Source of the DNA: Phoronis australis
Taxonomy: Eukaryota; Phoronida; Phoronidae
Assembly (NCBI GenBank): GCA_002633005.1
Contig: NMRA01000099.1
Span: 622,114 to 686,113, forward strand
Direction: 5' to 3'
Length of the DNA: 64,000 bases
Of the stretch, positions 1-12,619 are shown piece after piece. The notes under the pieces are model-generated. The model had not been told where the DNA came from. It saw only the letters and a list, made by a program, of their open reading frames with translations, and ran no database searches. The position numbers and the translations under genes were made by a program. How positions within the stretch are numbered: position 1 is the first letter of the stretch; the number at the start of each line of letters is the position of its first letter.

Positions 1-180
1 AAATGATCGAGTGTCTAGCTGAATTTTGACACCACTCGGCACCGAACTGTCACCGGATGTTTATTATTCCTGCATTAAGTTAAATTCGAGTGAAGTATTC
101 GATCTTATAATTATAATTTTAATACATTAAAAGGTTTAGAAGAGCTTTCAATGAAAGGGAATTGGGTGTAGTTTGAAAAA

Positions 181-213
181 AAGTTAGTTCTCATTTAGTG
201 AGAGAACTAACTT
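181..213. repeat. Perfect 12-bp inverted repeat upstream of the transporter gene
   Basis: AAGTTAGTTCTC (181-192) and GAGAACTAACTT (202-213) are exact reverse complements around a 9-nt spacer. It ends 11 bp before the first E-box of the promoter. It may be a regulatory palindrome or the remains of a small transposon; nothing in the sequence decides between these. Confidence 0.6.
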
Positions 214-223
214 CGAATATAGA

Positions 224-253
224 TCACGTGACTTATCGTGTGGATCATGTGAC
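224..253 (+). promoter_or_regulatory. Pair of CLEAR-like E-boxes in the SLC15A4-like promoter
   Basis: TCACGTGAC at 224-232 matches nine of ten bases of the CLEAR consensus GTCACGTGAC bound by TFEB/MITF-family bHLH-Zip factors. TCATGTGAC at 245-253 is a one-base variant on the same strand, 21 bp further on (two helical turns). The pair lies 255-284 bp upstream of the ATG at 508. The gene encodes a predicted lysosomal transporter, the class of gene TFEB controls, so the site makes functional sense. Binding is inferred. The rest of 1-507 is presumed promoter and 5' UTR, with no clear TATA box and no coding sequence that I recognise. Confidence 0.5.
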
Positions 254-507
254 ATTTACAGCGGAAAAAGCAAGAAAGCTTGAGGACACAAATTATCCTC
301 GAGTCTTGATAAGTTTAGAATGATAACAAGTAATGCCGCCATTCAGTTATCCTGCTTAATAGCGTCAATAACAGTTTCGTCAAGGGCCGAGGGAGCTACC
401 GAACTTTTTGTCCGACGAAGTCTTAGAGCTGGCTGACCAGTGCAGTACCATTCCAGGGGCAATGCATTACAGTGCTGACTTGTAACTCTACGTCGTAAAC
501 AGGCACG

Positions 508-3500
508 ATGGAGTCAGACTCCGCTGACGAAAGACGAGCTTTACTGCAAAAAAGACTAGCCTACAACAGAAGTCCATCATCTTATGATGGAAGGCGGAGA
601 ATATCATGCGTGGCAATTTTATTAACGCAAACCCTTGAGAGAATTGCTTTTTATGGAATATCCGGAAACTTGGTACTCTTTTTGAATCTGGATCCTTTGT
701 TATGGATATCTTACAATGCTGTGAATGCTCTAGCTGTCTTCTCAGGGACATCTTACGTCATGGCACTTGTTGGCGGAGGTTTGGGGGATACCTTTGGGAG
801 ATACAGAACAATATGTATTGCATTTCTCATCTACATTGTTGGCTATTCCATGTTTCCTCTTATATATCCATATCCAGATTACTTTCCTTTTGATAAACAT
901 GCACCGCTGAAACCAGATCCATCAAAGCTTTTGTTCTGCAATGTCCCCAATGAAACTGTTCATAATGCCTCATACTTTCCGACTTTGTCGCCAATACGTT
1001 TGCCTGGAGATGAGAGATGTTCCTGGATTATTTACTTGACTCTGGTTGTCACAGGCATTGGAACAGGGATCGTGAAAGCAAACATTGCGCCATTTGGTGC
1101 TGATCAGGTTGGTAATAATAACTTAGTAACTTGAGCATTGTGTATCATTGATATTTGTGGTTTTGTAATTTAGTATACGCTGCTTACCAGATCCTCTGAT
1201 ACAAGTAGTATACAGAGTGATGAGTCAATATCAAATCATGCTTTGTAATTGTTCTCGTAACAATTTTCAATTTTGCAAATGGATTTGTCACTGTAAACAT
1301 CTCCAGTTTGGGACAGTTTTTAAAATTTGGGACTTCGAAATTCATGTCAAATTCAAATTTTCTTGATTCTGAAGATTGAAGCATGGGCAATTTTAGTGTT
1401 AATTGTATTTCCCAAGTATTGGACAATGCATATTTTATCAACGGAATCTGAAAATAGTCTTGGCAGTTCATAAAATTATTGAAAATAGCCCGCGCTGATG
1501 CGACATACACTTTCATGTGTAACGGAAGTATATGATGACTTCTTGTTGAACGTATTTCTTGAACTGGGTTCTTCCAACATTCGCCGTTTCTAAAATTTGT
1601 TTCAAGCTCCAACCTTGAGCAAAATAATTAATTTTCCTCCATCTGATGCTTTTAAGATATGTTTTGTACGATTTGTTGGATTTGCTATAATTGATTGTAT
1701 GCAAGATCTCTAGAGTTATCTTTTTTCACCTTTGCTTAGGTGAAGCAGGAAGGTAATGAAGCGATGAGGGTCTTCTTCAACTGGTTCTATTGGTGTGTCA
1801 ACATCGGCGCCTTCTTAGCGCTCACAGTCGTTGTCTACGTCCAGCAAGTCATCAGTTTCTTCTACGGCTTCGTGATTCCTCTCGTGTGCCTCGTCTTAGC
1901 AGCTGTCATTTTCATAGTCGGCAAGTGCCTTGATTTGTTTCTGTGTGAATGTGCTTGGCCTATTTAAAGCAGCTGTAAACCTACCCTCTGTCACAGCGCC
2001 ACCTATATGGAAAAGTGGCCCTGTGATGTGATAATGAAAGAAATCAGCATGTGGGCATCAGTGCACATGCTTTGGTTTGGACGTTTGTCATATACCTGCT
2101 TTGATACCAAAAAGAATGGCGGACGGTTTTGTTGTCATTTTGTTTGATGCCTTGTAATCTTGCTTGAAAAAATACCAACTTCAGCGGAATCATTGATTTA
2201 CCTGGTAACACTCGGAAGAAATGCACTCAAAACCACGTTCAATATTCTTCACAAGCACATTTGCTATTGCAAAGCTACGTCATCACATTTTTATTCCTTT
2301 TTTGAGATCCATGAGACTTCACAATAAAATGCCTGGAGTTCCTTCGACAGCCACATAGTGTCTACACATGAACATTAACCATCTTGACAAGCAAACTTAA
2401 TGACACAATAATGGTGAATGAAGCAATAAAATACTCTCAATTCTATTGTAGCCCAGCAATCCTTTCTTATCTGAGTAAAGAACAAGTGATTGAAACCAAG
2501 AGGTCGACAGAATACCTAGGTTAATTGCACCGTTATTAGATAGCATCAGTCCTTGTCACTTTTTCAGTAATCAGTATTAACAGCTTTCGTAATACTATCA
2601 GTGCATTAAGTATAAAATGAAACAGTAATGTAGTTTTGTTTTGAAATTTCTAAACAATTGTAATACCATGTTGAAAATATCCTGTGTTTTCATCACCGTT
2701 TATACTATGTAGTTATAATGAATTATCATACACCAGGGATAGTACATTTAACTAGTACAGTTTTACCAAAAATTATAGTTCTTATGAAGTTGGTCAATAA
2801 TTATGTAGCTTTGTCTGGTTGAAAAAAAAACAAGGTCATTGACTTTATCCAGTGGAAGGTGCATGAACACCTTCTGTAAAGACCTTATGATATTTGGGCA
2901 GGTACTCCTTAAGTTGTGTGTATTGTGATCTTGTTCAATTGAGAATAATTGTCCACCAAAAGCTGCTATGCACCCACATTTTGCCAAAGATCCTAAATTT
3001 TGAGAGACCGTTTGCTGATGCTTCAATTTAGAGATTTCTTTCTGCAACTTTTGTTTTGGGGTCACTGTGCTCTCTCAATAATCTCTTTGGAAAGAAATTA
3101 TGTCGGGGCTTTGACCTTGCAAACAAAACTTGTTGACTGAATTTTGTAATCTTCAGGGTTGTGTCAGGTCATTTGTCCCACTAACCCTTCTGAGCACCTG
3201 ATATCAGATGATATTGTCTTTGTAACAGGAAAAGTACACCGCGAACACTAACACTGCAAACAGGAGTCAAGAATGGATCATGACTTTTGTGAATAATATT
3301 TTTGAAATGAAAATGTCACTTAATGGTCACTTTATCTTCACCTTTGGTCATACAAATCAGACAAATTTGATTATGCCTTCTGAAATTGGGCCATGTCATT
3401 GTTGATCTTGTAACTGGACATATTTTACCTACTTGAAAGCACTCACCTTGAAGAAGTGAGGATAGAGTGAGAAAAAAAACGACTTGAGTATGCGCGCACC

Positions 3501-6500
3501 CAGGGGAGGGGCTCAAGTGAGCTCCTCCATTTGGCGAAGTGGACAAAAAGGTCCGCCTCAGGGCTACAAAAAGTCTGAGAAAATGAGACAAAAAGTCAAC
3601 TAAAAAGACGTAGGTGCACAATTCACAGCTCTGGACGTGGTACCCCGTTTTTTTTAGTCTTTCGGCTTTTTTGTATTAAAGGCTGGGTGCGCGCATGTTG
3701 AGTGTGAACTGTTAACAAATAAAAACTTGGATCTACGTTATTGTAAATGTGTGAAACTAGGTGCTATGAGTATTTATTGTTGTATAAGGGAACCCGTTTG
3801 TTTTTTCCTGCTAGGGGGATGTTGTGCCCATCACACAACGCCATCTGGCAGCGTGTTACTGAATGTATTCAAAGTGCTTAAAGAAGCCATTCACCTGTGC
3901 TACAAAAGGTCACGAAATAGGCGCACCCTCAGGTATTTTTTTCTTCGTGGTAAATGGTGTCAAAAGTTTCAGCTACCTTTGAGACGTCGAATCAAACTTT
4001 CACATTACAGAGTGATGTTGTGTTGGATGTACAAGGCAGATTGTTTGTTTTGCTGTTTTGAAGTTGCACATACATTAGACTGCTGTTTAATAGTATTACC
4101 AAAAATATGTGACTTCTCATTCCACGGTGACTAACTGGTGTTATCTGGCTTTCTATTGTCTAAGCTGTCTAATGGAATTAACTTGAACCTCCTCTCAGGT
4201 GGTGGATATTAAATGATAATGTTCTGAAATGGACTACTTACTATCACTACTGTCATGCATTCTAGTGGTATAGATGTGGCCGAAATTAATCAGCCCAGTT
4301 CCCCGAGCTGTTTGGACCTTGCCAAGGTACGCTACGGCGGTAGTTTCCATGAGACCACTGTTGAAGATGTGAAAGCTCTGGCCGATATACTCATGGTGTT
4401 TGCTGTTCTCATTCCATACTGGGTAGTATACTTCCAGGTAAATAAATGCCGAAGGCTGCGTCCAGTACTACAGTAAAATCTCACCACTTTGGAACACAAT
4501 ATGACCAACAGCTGAAATCTCATTTTCTTACTATTTTTCTAATAAAATGTATTGTTTCAAATTGATTCTTTACCATATTTCAAATTTTCAAGGGTGGACC
4601 CAGGATTTTTAAAGGGGGGTTGGATCAAGGATTTTTTAGAAGGGGGGATCCAAGTCAACATTTTGAAAATTCTAGATTAGATATCACTGAAATGAAGGGG
4701 GGTAGGGGGATCTGGACCCCCTTGACCCCTCTCCCCCTGGATCCACCTATGGTTTTGTATGATATCTAACATCACACAAAATTTTGATAACGTCTGTGCA
4801 CTTATGACAATGTAAGAAGACCTTGAAAAATTGCAGCATTTATTATTGTCTGAAATTGGTGACATTTTACAGTATGACTGCTAACCTTAAAACCTAATGG
4901 TCCTGCCTCGGGAGTCCCTTTGTATTAACAAGTCAATAACATGATGAATGGGGGGTCATTTTGAAAGCTCTTATGTACAAGGGGTGGAACGTGCCCTCTC
5001 CGATTTTGTTTTTGGTGGGTATTTGGCGTTTGGCTCCGTTGTACTATTAGCGAATGAAAGAAGTGATGACCTGAGATCATTTAGATCAGCATTGTCTCTT
5101 GTTTTTGTCATTTTATTTTGTGTCGGTTACTCATTTTCCTAGTTTCTTAGTTTCCTGTTGGTTCCATGTTAACCCCCTATTGGGAGCAGCCTGGGCTACT
5201 AGATTACCAAATTATCTCTAGTTCCTCTTCTGGTTACTATGTAATATTTAAAAGTGTTAACTGCAAATCTCATATTGCTGCTAAGGTAGTCTCCAAATTT
5301 TCCTCGTGAAAATGACGGACTCGTTTCCACAGTTGAAGTCTCCTTCTTTCTGTAAAAAGTTTTCAGTTATCAGTTCAGTCATAATTACGGTGTAATAGCT
5401 TGTACACTAATGTACAAAATATTTTTTTCTCGAATTAATAGAGACAAAACTGGCCGTACGAACTTTTAGAGAAGAAAGTCAAGTGTTCGAATTATTAGAG
5501 GTAAAGATTGATGATAACAATGAGTGCAATGTGAATTATATTACAACAAGGAACAAATTGTTTTTCTGGGAGATAGATTTGCTTTAAAATATAATACTTG
5601 AACACTTTGACACGTTATTTTCTTCCCTTCACATGTTCACAAACTTTGAGAACCAAGCTGGCTTCAGTACCTCCGCTTTCAGCAATGCCGTCTGCTGCAC
5701 TTAGTATCTGACTGGAGTGCGCTAGAGAAAACATGTATTTGAAAAATCAGATCAGAGAAATGTGACCAGTTAAAAATATAGAAAATTGAGAGTAGCTTTG
5801 AGATGTATCAACAAGCGGCCGGATTTACACACTCAGAAATTTCTTGAGGCATACACCATCCGATTGTGCAATCATCACCTAAGACACATGAATCGTGCTA
5901 TTTGCCCACAGGTTATCTCTGATGTCCCCAGATATTTACAAGCCAGCAAAAGCCCCACAATGCATCTGAAAAACGAAACCAGCATCATAGACAAAACCCC
6001 TGAATTTCTGCATGTCGTGAACATGCCATTTAAACAAGATTCCTTCATCACAACTAGTTTTATCCACATTCTTTTAGGCACAGCTTCTATTGTGGTGTTA
6101 GTGATGCGTATAATTTTTCTGATAAGCAAGGCTGGAAACTACTTCCCAGTGTATGGCTCAAGGTTTGAGTTTTTGTTATTAACATAATCACCATTACTGT
6201 GGTTTAATTTTTACTCCATTCAGATTTTATGGTTTTCATGTCCCAAAAAGTAATTGGAAATTCCTGGATGCTTTCAAGCCTTGTATTTTGATATGATCTG
6301 ATAAGGAACAATAATTCTGTATACAGGGATCAGGTAGCCTCATTGTGTTGCTCAAGTAGGTTGCACAACAAAAGATGGGACACATCATTGCATTTATTAA
6401 CATGGGAAAAAAATTTAATTGTCTTTGCACATCCTTGACAGTTTCGTGTTCCTGTAGCGTTGCAGGATAAACTTTTGTTCTTCAAAGCTGAGCTATTTGT

Positions 6501-9500
6501 TTCCCATTCACACCATAGCTCATGTACTTCAACATTTACTGCGAGGTGTCAACTATACTACGTAAATGATTAGGCTCTTGCACAAAGTCCGATATATGGC
6601 ACCTGAATTCGAAGTCCTGGCATTGTATGGAAGAGTAAATGCATTGTGAGATTCTACTAATATTAAGCAAATCTGTTGTTTTGGAACACGTTGTTTATTT
6701 TGATATTATGCATAATTTTCAGCATCTAAATGTATGAGGTGAGTAATGTGCAAATCGTTACAATTGATTTTACAGGTGGAGTCTACCTTTTTGATGCAAG
6801 CACTTCACATGAACCTAAATTTCAATTCAGCCAATTCATCGGACTGTTCAGAGCAACGCACTGAGCTGGAACAGGTAAGGCACTGTCTTATGGCGTCAAA
6901 GAAACAGTAGGCTCAGATATTGCCTTTTGTATTGTCTCTTTGAGGGCAGTGACATCCATCATGTGAGGTATTTATGCACAAAATCGTTGACACTTATGTG
7001 GTCAACTAGCCTAGAACTTGCTCATAGCAGCGTAAGCTCATGAATGGATACTACCGTAATCGTTCGGGTTAACGCCCTGGGCGGTTAAATTGGCGAATCC
7101 AAAAAATCGGGGGAGGGCGGTTAACCGAGCAGTGGGCGGTTAAATCGAAAATCCACCAAAAGTAGGGGATGGGCGGTTAACTGAGCATGGGCGTTAACCC
7201 GAACGTTTACGGTAGTACATAAGATGTGTGAATGGCAACCCGTTTCCCACCATTTTGAAGCTGTTCAGGTTTTGATTTTGGTTAAACCTTTGGAGTAGCG
7301 AAAGTTTCCAAGGTTGTTCATTGAGAATTTGGCTTTGTCAATAACTGACTGTGCATTATTGCTTGAGAGGTCAGACTCGATCAGTTGGTCTGACCCCATG
7401 CATTGAAATCAACGGGGGCTGACCAAATAGACTGGTTCTGTGATCGAACCATATGTGAATTAAATTGGTCTTAATGCTCTCACATGAAATGACAAGCTGG
7501 GTCAAGCAACTTTAGACCAATCGGTCTTGGCCCTATTTCATGAAATTTCTTAAGATCAAAGTTAGCCTGCTTCATAGTAGGCTTAATGAGGTATTTGGAT
7601 GCTCCCAACTGTGCTAATGTGTTGCAGGAACCAAACAACAATGGTATTTTAACATAATCTATGTAAACCAGGCGCAGTTGTATTCACTGACAACTTGTAA
7701 ATGTGAAAACATAAAATTCTACAAATAGGTGACCTTCGCTCTCATGACGTACCTCATGGGATCTCATAGCCTACACTCTGCTGTGTTATTCCCCAGCACC
7801 ACATCACGATACTTACTGGACACAGTTCAGTGATTTGCGATGGATCATTTTTGCCAAAAAACTCGTTCTTAAAAATGCTTGGCAATTTTCTACCTACTTC
7901 ACATTCACGTCGCGGCTATGTGTTGTGTTTCTGATTAATTTGGCCAAGCAATCACAGAGATTAGGAATTAGCCTGCAAGTTCTACTTTATGATTGGATTT
8001 TTTTGTCAAAAAATTATGGCTGTCATCACTGTAAAGTGTTGAAGAACAAATTCTGCTGACATTTTTCGCTGGTTTTGCATTAGCTAATGGCCCCAAACAA
8101 TGTCAAATTGAAAGCACCTCAGAGACAAGACAGTGTGACTTAATTACCTGCATGTGAAGTGATACATTACAGCTATACCATTACCTTCTCAAGTATACGA
8201 GACTGAAATTGTACCTGTGGCTTACCAATACTATTAATACTTGAAGCTGGTCTGCTGGACTGTGTTTACCTAATTCCTAGATCCTTCAAGACGTCTCGTC
8301 TCCTTCGATAGGATGATGTTGTCTAGCTACTATTGGCGGGAACTCCAGTCATGTGGTATCTTGTTTGCCTGGTGAGGTTGCCAATACCTACCTATTGAAT
8401 TTCAGTCTTAGACAGATTTTTGGTCTTGTGTCTCTTTTCATGAAGCTTGCCCCTGGTCTATTGACAGATTTTTTTTCAACCCCAGAAATCACTACTGAGC
8501 CCTCGGCTACCAAACTGTACTCATGTCCTTAGAAATGATTTTCAGCATTTGGGCAAACACACCTCCTCCACCAAGCTTGGCACCTGGAATTAGGGTTGGG
8601 TATCTGGCTGGCAGCATACTGTGAGTAGCTGTGTACAAGATGTCACTTCCCTCACATTCTCTTCCAGTGGGTCCCTGAAAATGGATATGAGCTGTCTTAC
8701 TTTCAACAACTCTTGTGGTGGTTTTTTGCCCAGCTTTCCAGAAATTATTTTTTTCCTTACATATTATTTTTATTCGTATTCTTTGTACTTATACTTTTGT
8801 TGTAATAAATGACCTTAATTGCCAATCTTGGTCTTCTTTTTATCTCTGGAAATGAGCTTGTGACACACGTATTTTTATCGTTGGTGCGTATGCCGATCAT
8901 AAATGGCATTTCACCCATCTTGCCTTATGCTCCCTTTTTTTCCTCATTTCAGACCCATCCACTAATTCCTTTGTTCAGGACTACGTACAGTTATTCGCAG
9001 CCTTCTCATTTGTCTAAGTTATCATGTGCCTCAAATTTGTTCAGCTCCTAGCTCTCTAGCTGTTGATTATCTCTTGTCTATAAGAATTTCCCTTGTTTGT
9101 AAACCCATGCTTCAGTTCATAACTTTGTGTCAGCTATACAGACGCACATATTCAAAGTCTCCTAATTTTACCCGCCCACTACTTCCCCTCACTTTTGGCA
9201 CATTTCTCGCACCACTGTGTTGTTCTTTTTGTTTCCCATCTTTCAAGAGATTATTATATTATTATAAAATATTATATTTTATTTTCATTTGTGTTCTTTG
9301 TAGTTACATGTTGTCATAACAAATGACCTTATTTTGGCAACTCCGTTCTACGCTTCATCTCTGGAGTTGAGCTTGTGATGCACATATTTTTATCGTTGGT
9401 ACAAAAAATTCTTCAAACTTAGTAATTTCTCATGTTTTGGAAACTACTAACAACTTGACCAAAAGTACTCAGCTGACCAAACCACTTAAAATCCTGAGTA

Positions 9501-12500
9501 ATTCTCAGTTTTCCGAAATTCAAAAATTTCAGATTTAGTCCAAAGGGCACTAGGTTTCAAATCGCCCTTAAATTATATTTTTCCACACTGATAGCCACTT
9601 GAAAACAGTTCTAGAGCCTGAGCATGTCTTGAAGGAACTTGAGTATTAGTTGAGTAAGTGTAGTTTGTAGTAAAAGTCTCTTAGTAATTTAAGGGTCTGG
9701 GTAAAGTTTGGTAGTCATGGACCCAGATCTAGGTGAGGAACAAAAGTCCAGGCCATTTTCACAATTAGCAGTTCTTTTCAAAAAAGCGGGTTCATTGCGG
9801 CTTCCTTTGTTATAATTATTATTCTTTTCCAGATCTCAATTTCTGTAGTAATGCACATGCCGTCTTATTTCTCTGCAGGTGCCCGCTGCCTCACTTTCAT
9901 TGTTTGATGTCATCTTCCTGCTGTTCCTCATCCCCTTAATGGACCGACTGATCTACCCTAGATTGGACCGCAGTGGCTGTAATGTGTCATTGGTCAAAAG
10001 GATGTGTATCGGCATGATCTTCTCCATTGTTGCTGTGGTGACAGCTGGGCTGGTGGAGTTTGAGAGGCGGTCATCTTATAATAGTGGTCACAAGGTCACA
10101 AACTGTATAGGTAAATAGGCGTGTCAGTAACGTTTGTGTTGATTTGTGAGTTGCCGACTATTACTGTGAGTTATTCTATCTTATTAAAAGGGTACTCTTC
10201 AGGTTTTCACATTGCTAGATAAGTATTTCAGATGATAGCTGTGTTGCTTTGTAAACCACTTAATAATACATGTAAATTTTGTTACTTATGTTCCCTGAAA
10301 GTTTTGTCTAGCTGACGAAATTTTACTTTTTCACCCTATTGTGTTATGAACTGACAAAATTTTTGTTGCTAGCACATTACTTTCAGAAACAAAATTTTCT
10401 TACTATACATTCGTAAGATTTGTCAGATGATATCTTATTAGATTACCATTTCCATTCAGCTTCAACAGAGTGACCATTTTGCAAAAGTAACCTCTCGTAT
10501 AACAGGTGTAGTATCTAGCCTAAAATTTAACCAATTTTGAACAAAAACAATTGAAATTTTTTTGCATACTTCAAAGGCTTCTAGCATGGTTCTGAATGCC
10601 CACAATAATGTGTGATGGTAGCTAAGGCGTAGATATTTATTTGGTGTTACTAATGTTTTGTACAAAAATGAAATTAAACTTCTCTGCCATATTGTGTCCT
10701 AAATTGGTGAGATTAAACTATGTGCAATAAAACAGAAATAATGATTATTATAATTCCATGAAAAGTCTGTTAGGCAACTTGAATACTGCTTTAAAATCTG
10801 GCTGTCTGTTTTACATTATTATACCGTTTAACTTTGACATTTACATGGCCTGTTCACAAGTGCTGGAAAGCTACAAGTCAGCTGCAGCTTATGTATGAGG
10901 GTACAATTTTCCCCTAACAGAAGTGCCCTCATTAATACGATTGCATTTCCACTGTTCGTAGGTGGCACGCCATATGAAGCAGCAACGATGAACATATTCT
11001 GGCAGACGCCTCAGTACGCTCTTATTGGAGTGAGTGAGATGTTCACAAGCGTTGCAGGTAACTAGAGATTTTGTGCTGTATTTATAGCCGCTGTATTTGA
11101 CCCAGCCGTAACATATGGAAAGCCAAAGCGGAAAAGTTTTCCAACAATTTTTCTATGAAGTCTAAACATTATTTTCACTGTGCGTGACCAAAAATAACGA
11201 TCCAAAACCATCATTCTCACTTCAAAACACCTAGCAGGACTTTTCATACTCCCACATACGGTACACACAAAAATAGCACGTCAGAAATATTACATAGCCA
11301 CTCAAACGTTCGGCATCAGGCTCAGCCATCTTGCTCCAAATGAATGCATGTATCATCCTTTTTGTGGTCACGTGATCCAGAGTGGTCACGTTTTCCTAAC
11401 GTGGAATTTATTTCTTTAGTGTTTTGTTTTTATTCTGCGATGGTCACGTTTTCGTTGATGTGTTAATTTGTTTGTGGTATGTTAATTTATTTCTGCACCA
11501 TAATTTCTTCGTAATATTACTTGTTATTTTGTGTATACTGATTAGTTTATGTGTAGATAATATACTTTGTTAAACATTGTTGTTTTCTACAGTAAAGTGT
11601 TTTTGAATATTTTCTGTTTTGACTTTTCATAATTACATCTGTGCTTACAAAATTTATCCCTAGCGTTCATCGATGATATGCTTTTAAGTTTGCGATATTT
11701 AAATCAGAAAGTGGTAAATTTCCACGCTTGGAAAAACCTGATCAAGACCCCAGTGTAGATTTGGTGAGCGTGTAATGTCTCAAACTGATGTGAATGATGC
11801 TGTTAATTGATCTGTGACAGCTTCCTACTCGGAAACTGTGCCCAGGTGGAAGTTATGAGTAGAATGTGCAGAAGTCGTGAGCAGATTTTAACTACATTTA
11901 CCAGATGGCACTAGTGAAACAACAGTCCTATTTGTAGAAACGCATCCGTCCAAGTAGTTGTGTGACTCACTGATAACCACAGATGTCACTGCTAAAATGA
12001 TTTCTACTCTCAATCTATTAAAAAGAGGAACTTTTATTAATTGGCACCACCTGGTGAATATTAAGTCTCCCACGAAACTCACTTTTTGTCCAAAAACCAA
12101 CTTTTCAGATTTAGATCATTGGCCATTATAAAACAAGTGTCAACTTATCACTTACTTAGCTTAAAAGTGAATGAAGAATGACTGACTTAAGTTACATAAT
12201 GGTTTCATGGAAGTAATTTTTAACCTTTCCCCACATTTTCTACCCTAGGTTTAGAATTTGCCTACAGCCAAGCGCCAGTGTCTATGAAGGGGGTCATTTT
12301 TGGTCTGTTCTGGTTCTCTTACGGTATTGGCAGCTTCGTAGGAACAGCCACAATCTACTGGTTCAATGGTGTATGGTTTTCCAGCCAGGATCATGGTAAC
12401 ATCAACTGTACGGATGTCTGCCACATGGATCGTTACTATTACTTCCTCGGGGGTGTCCAGGCAGCGGGACTCTTACTCTTCATGCTGGTCATTTTCACCA

Positions 12501-12619
12501 GGTTTCGGAGCAAAACAAAACGGGACGTACAGGAGTATGAAAGTACAACAGACATATCGTTCAAAAATAACTTACAGCAGCGTCATTCTAGGAGAAGTCT
12601 TGGTGGGGAGATCACCTGA
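508..12619 (+). CDS. SLC15A4: Lysosomal peptide/histidine transporter (SLC15A4/PHT type), 8 exons
   Basis: Proton-coupled oligopeptide transporter (PTR2/POT family) of the PHT branch, which moves histidine and small peptides across the endolysosomal membrane. Exons: 508-1107, 1740-1924, about 3815-3932, 4266-4437, 6776-6874, 9879-10110, 10962-11057, 12249-12619; about 625-632 aa. Visible: acidic dileucine ERRALL at residues 8-13 (the position of the sorting signal in vertebrate SLC15A4), QTLER-IAFYG at 41-50 where most relatives have ExxER, GADQ at 197-200 closing exon 1, and the PTR signature FFNWFYWCVNIGAF opening exon 2. The C-terminal half shows VEDVKALADI, ALIPYWVVYFQ-like, PQYALIGVSEMF and LEFAYSQAP segments. 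All junctions agree in phase except exon 2 to 3. The best acceptor (3814) is one base out of frame with the GGCAA/gtgcct donor; an acceptor at 3788 restores the frame but has a weak pyrimidine tract. The gene family is certain; that one junction is not. Confidence 0.93.
3489..3697. mobile_element. Small inverted-repeat transposon, ATGCGCGCACCC family, copy 1
   Basis: A 209-bp element in transporter intron 2. It starts TATGCGCGCACCCAG and ends CTGGGTGCGCGCATG, and is flanked by the 5-bp direct repeat TTGAG (3484-3488 and 3698-3702). It has no coding capacity. The interior is shared with 39174-39425 (TTTGGCGAA-TGG, AAAAAGGTCCGCCTCAG). Related copies lie at 26108-26247 and 36913-37152. The superfamily is unassigned. 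Confidence 0.75.
4592..4749. mobile_element. Short G-rich inverted-repeat element in transporter intron 4
   Basis: About 158 bp with ends GGTGGACCCAGG and CCTGGATCCACC (11 of 12 matching) and runs of GGGGGG inside. It lies just after exon 4. No clean target duplication was found, so boundaries are approximate. Most likely a non-autonomous DNA transposon. Confidence 0.5.
7051..7215. mobile_element. 165-bp MITE with TA target duplication and internal GGGCGGTTAA repeats
   Basis: Ends CTACCGTAAtCGTTCGGGTT and its near-complement AACCCGAACGtTTACGGTAG, flanked on both sides by TA, as for Tc1/mariner-type insertion. The body is four copies of GGGCGGTTAA plus a fifth degenerate one, so the element is almost entirely repeat. 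It sits in transporter intron 5 and does not touch a splice site. Confidence 0.75.
8780..9401. repeat. Pair of about 105-bp direct repeats, probably retroposon 3' ends
   Basis: 8780-8886 and 9297-9401 share a divergent unit (roughly three quarters identical by eye) reading from CTTTGTA, through AAATGACCTTA and CTCTGGA, to TTTTTATCGTTGGT. The second copy is preceded by an AT-rich ATTATATTATT stretch. Read on the minus strand, each unit ends in an AT-rich tail, as non-LTR retroposon 3' ends do. No reverse transcriptase coding was seen. Family unassigned. Confidence 0.4.

Noticed and set aside
5786-6187. 133-codon plus-strand open frame in transporter intron 4
   Set aside because: No family resemblance, no splice context fitting the transporter, and the transporter already has continuous exons on both sides.
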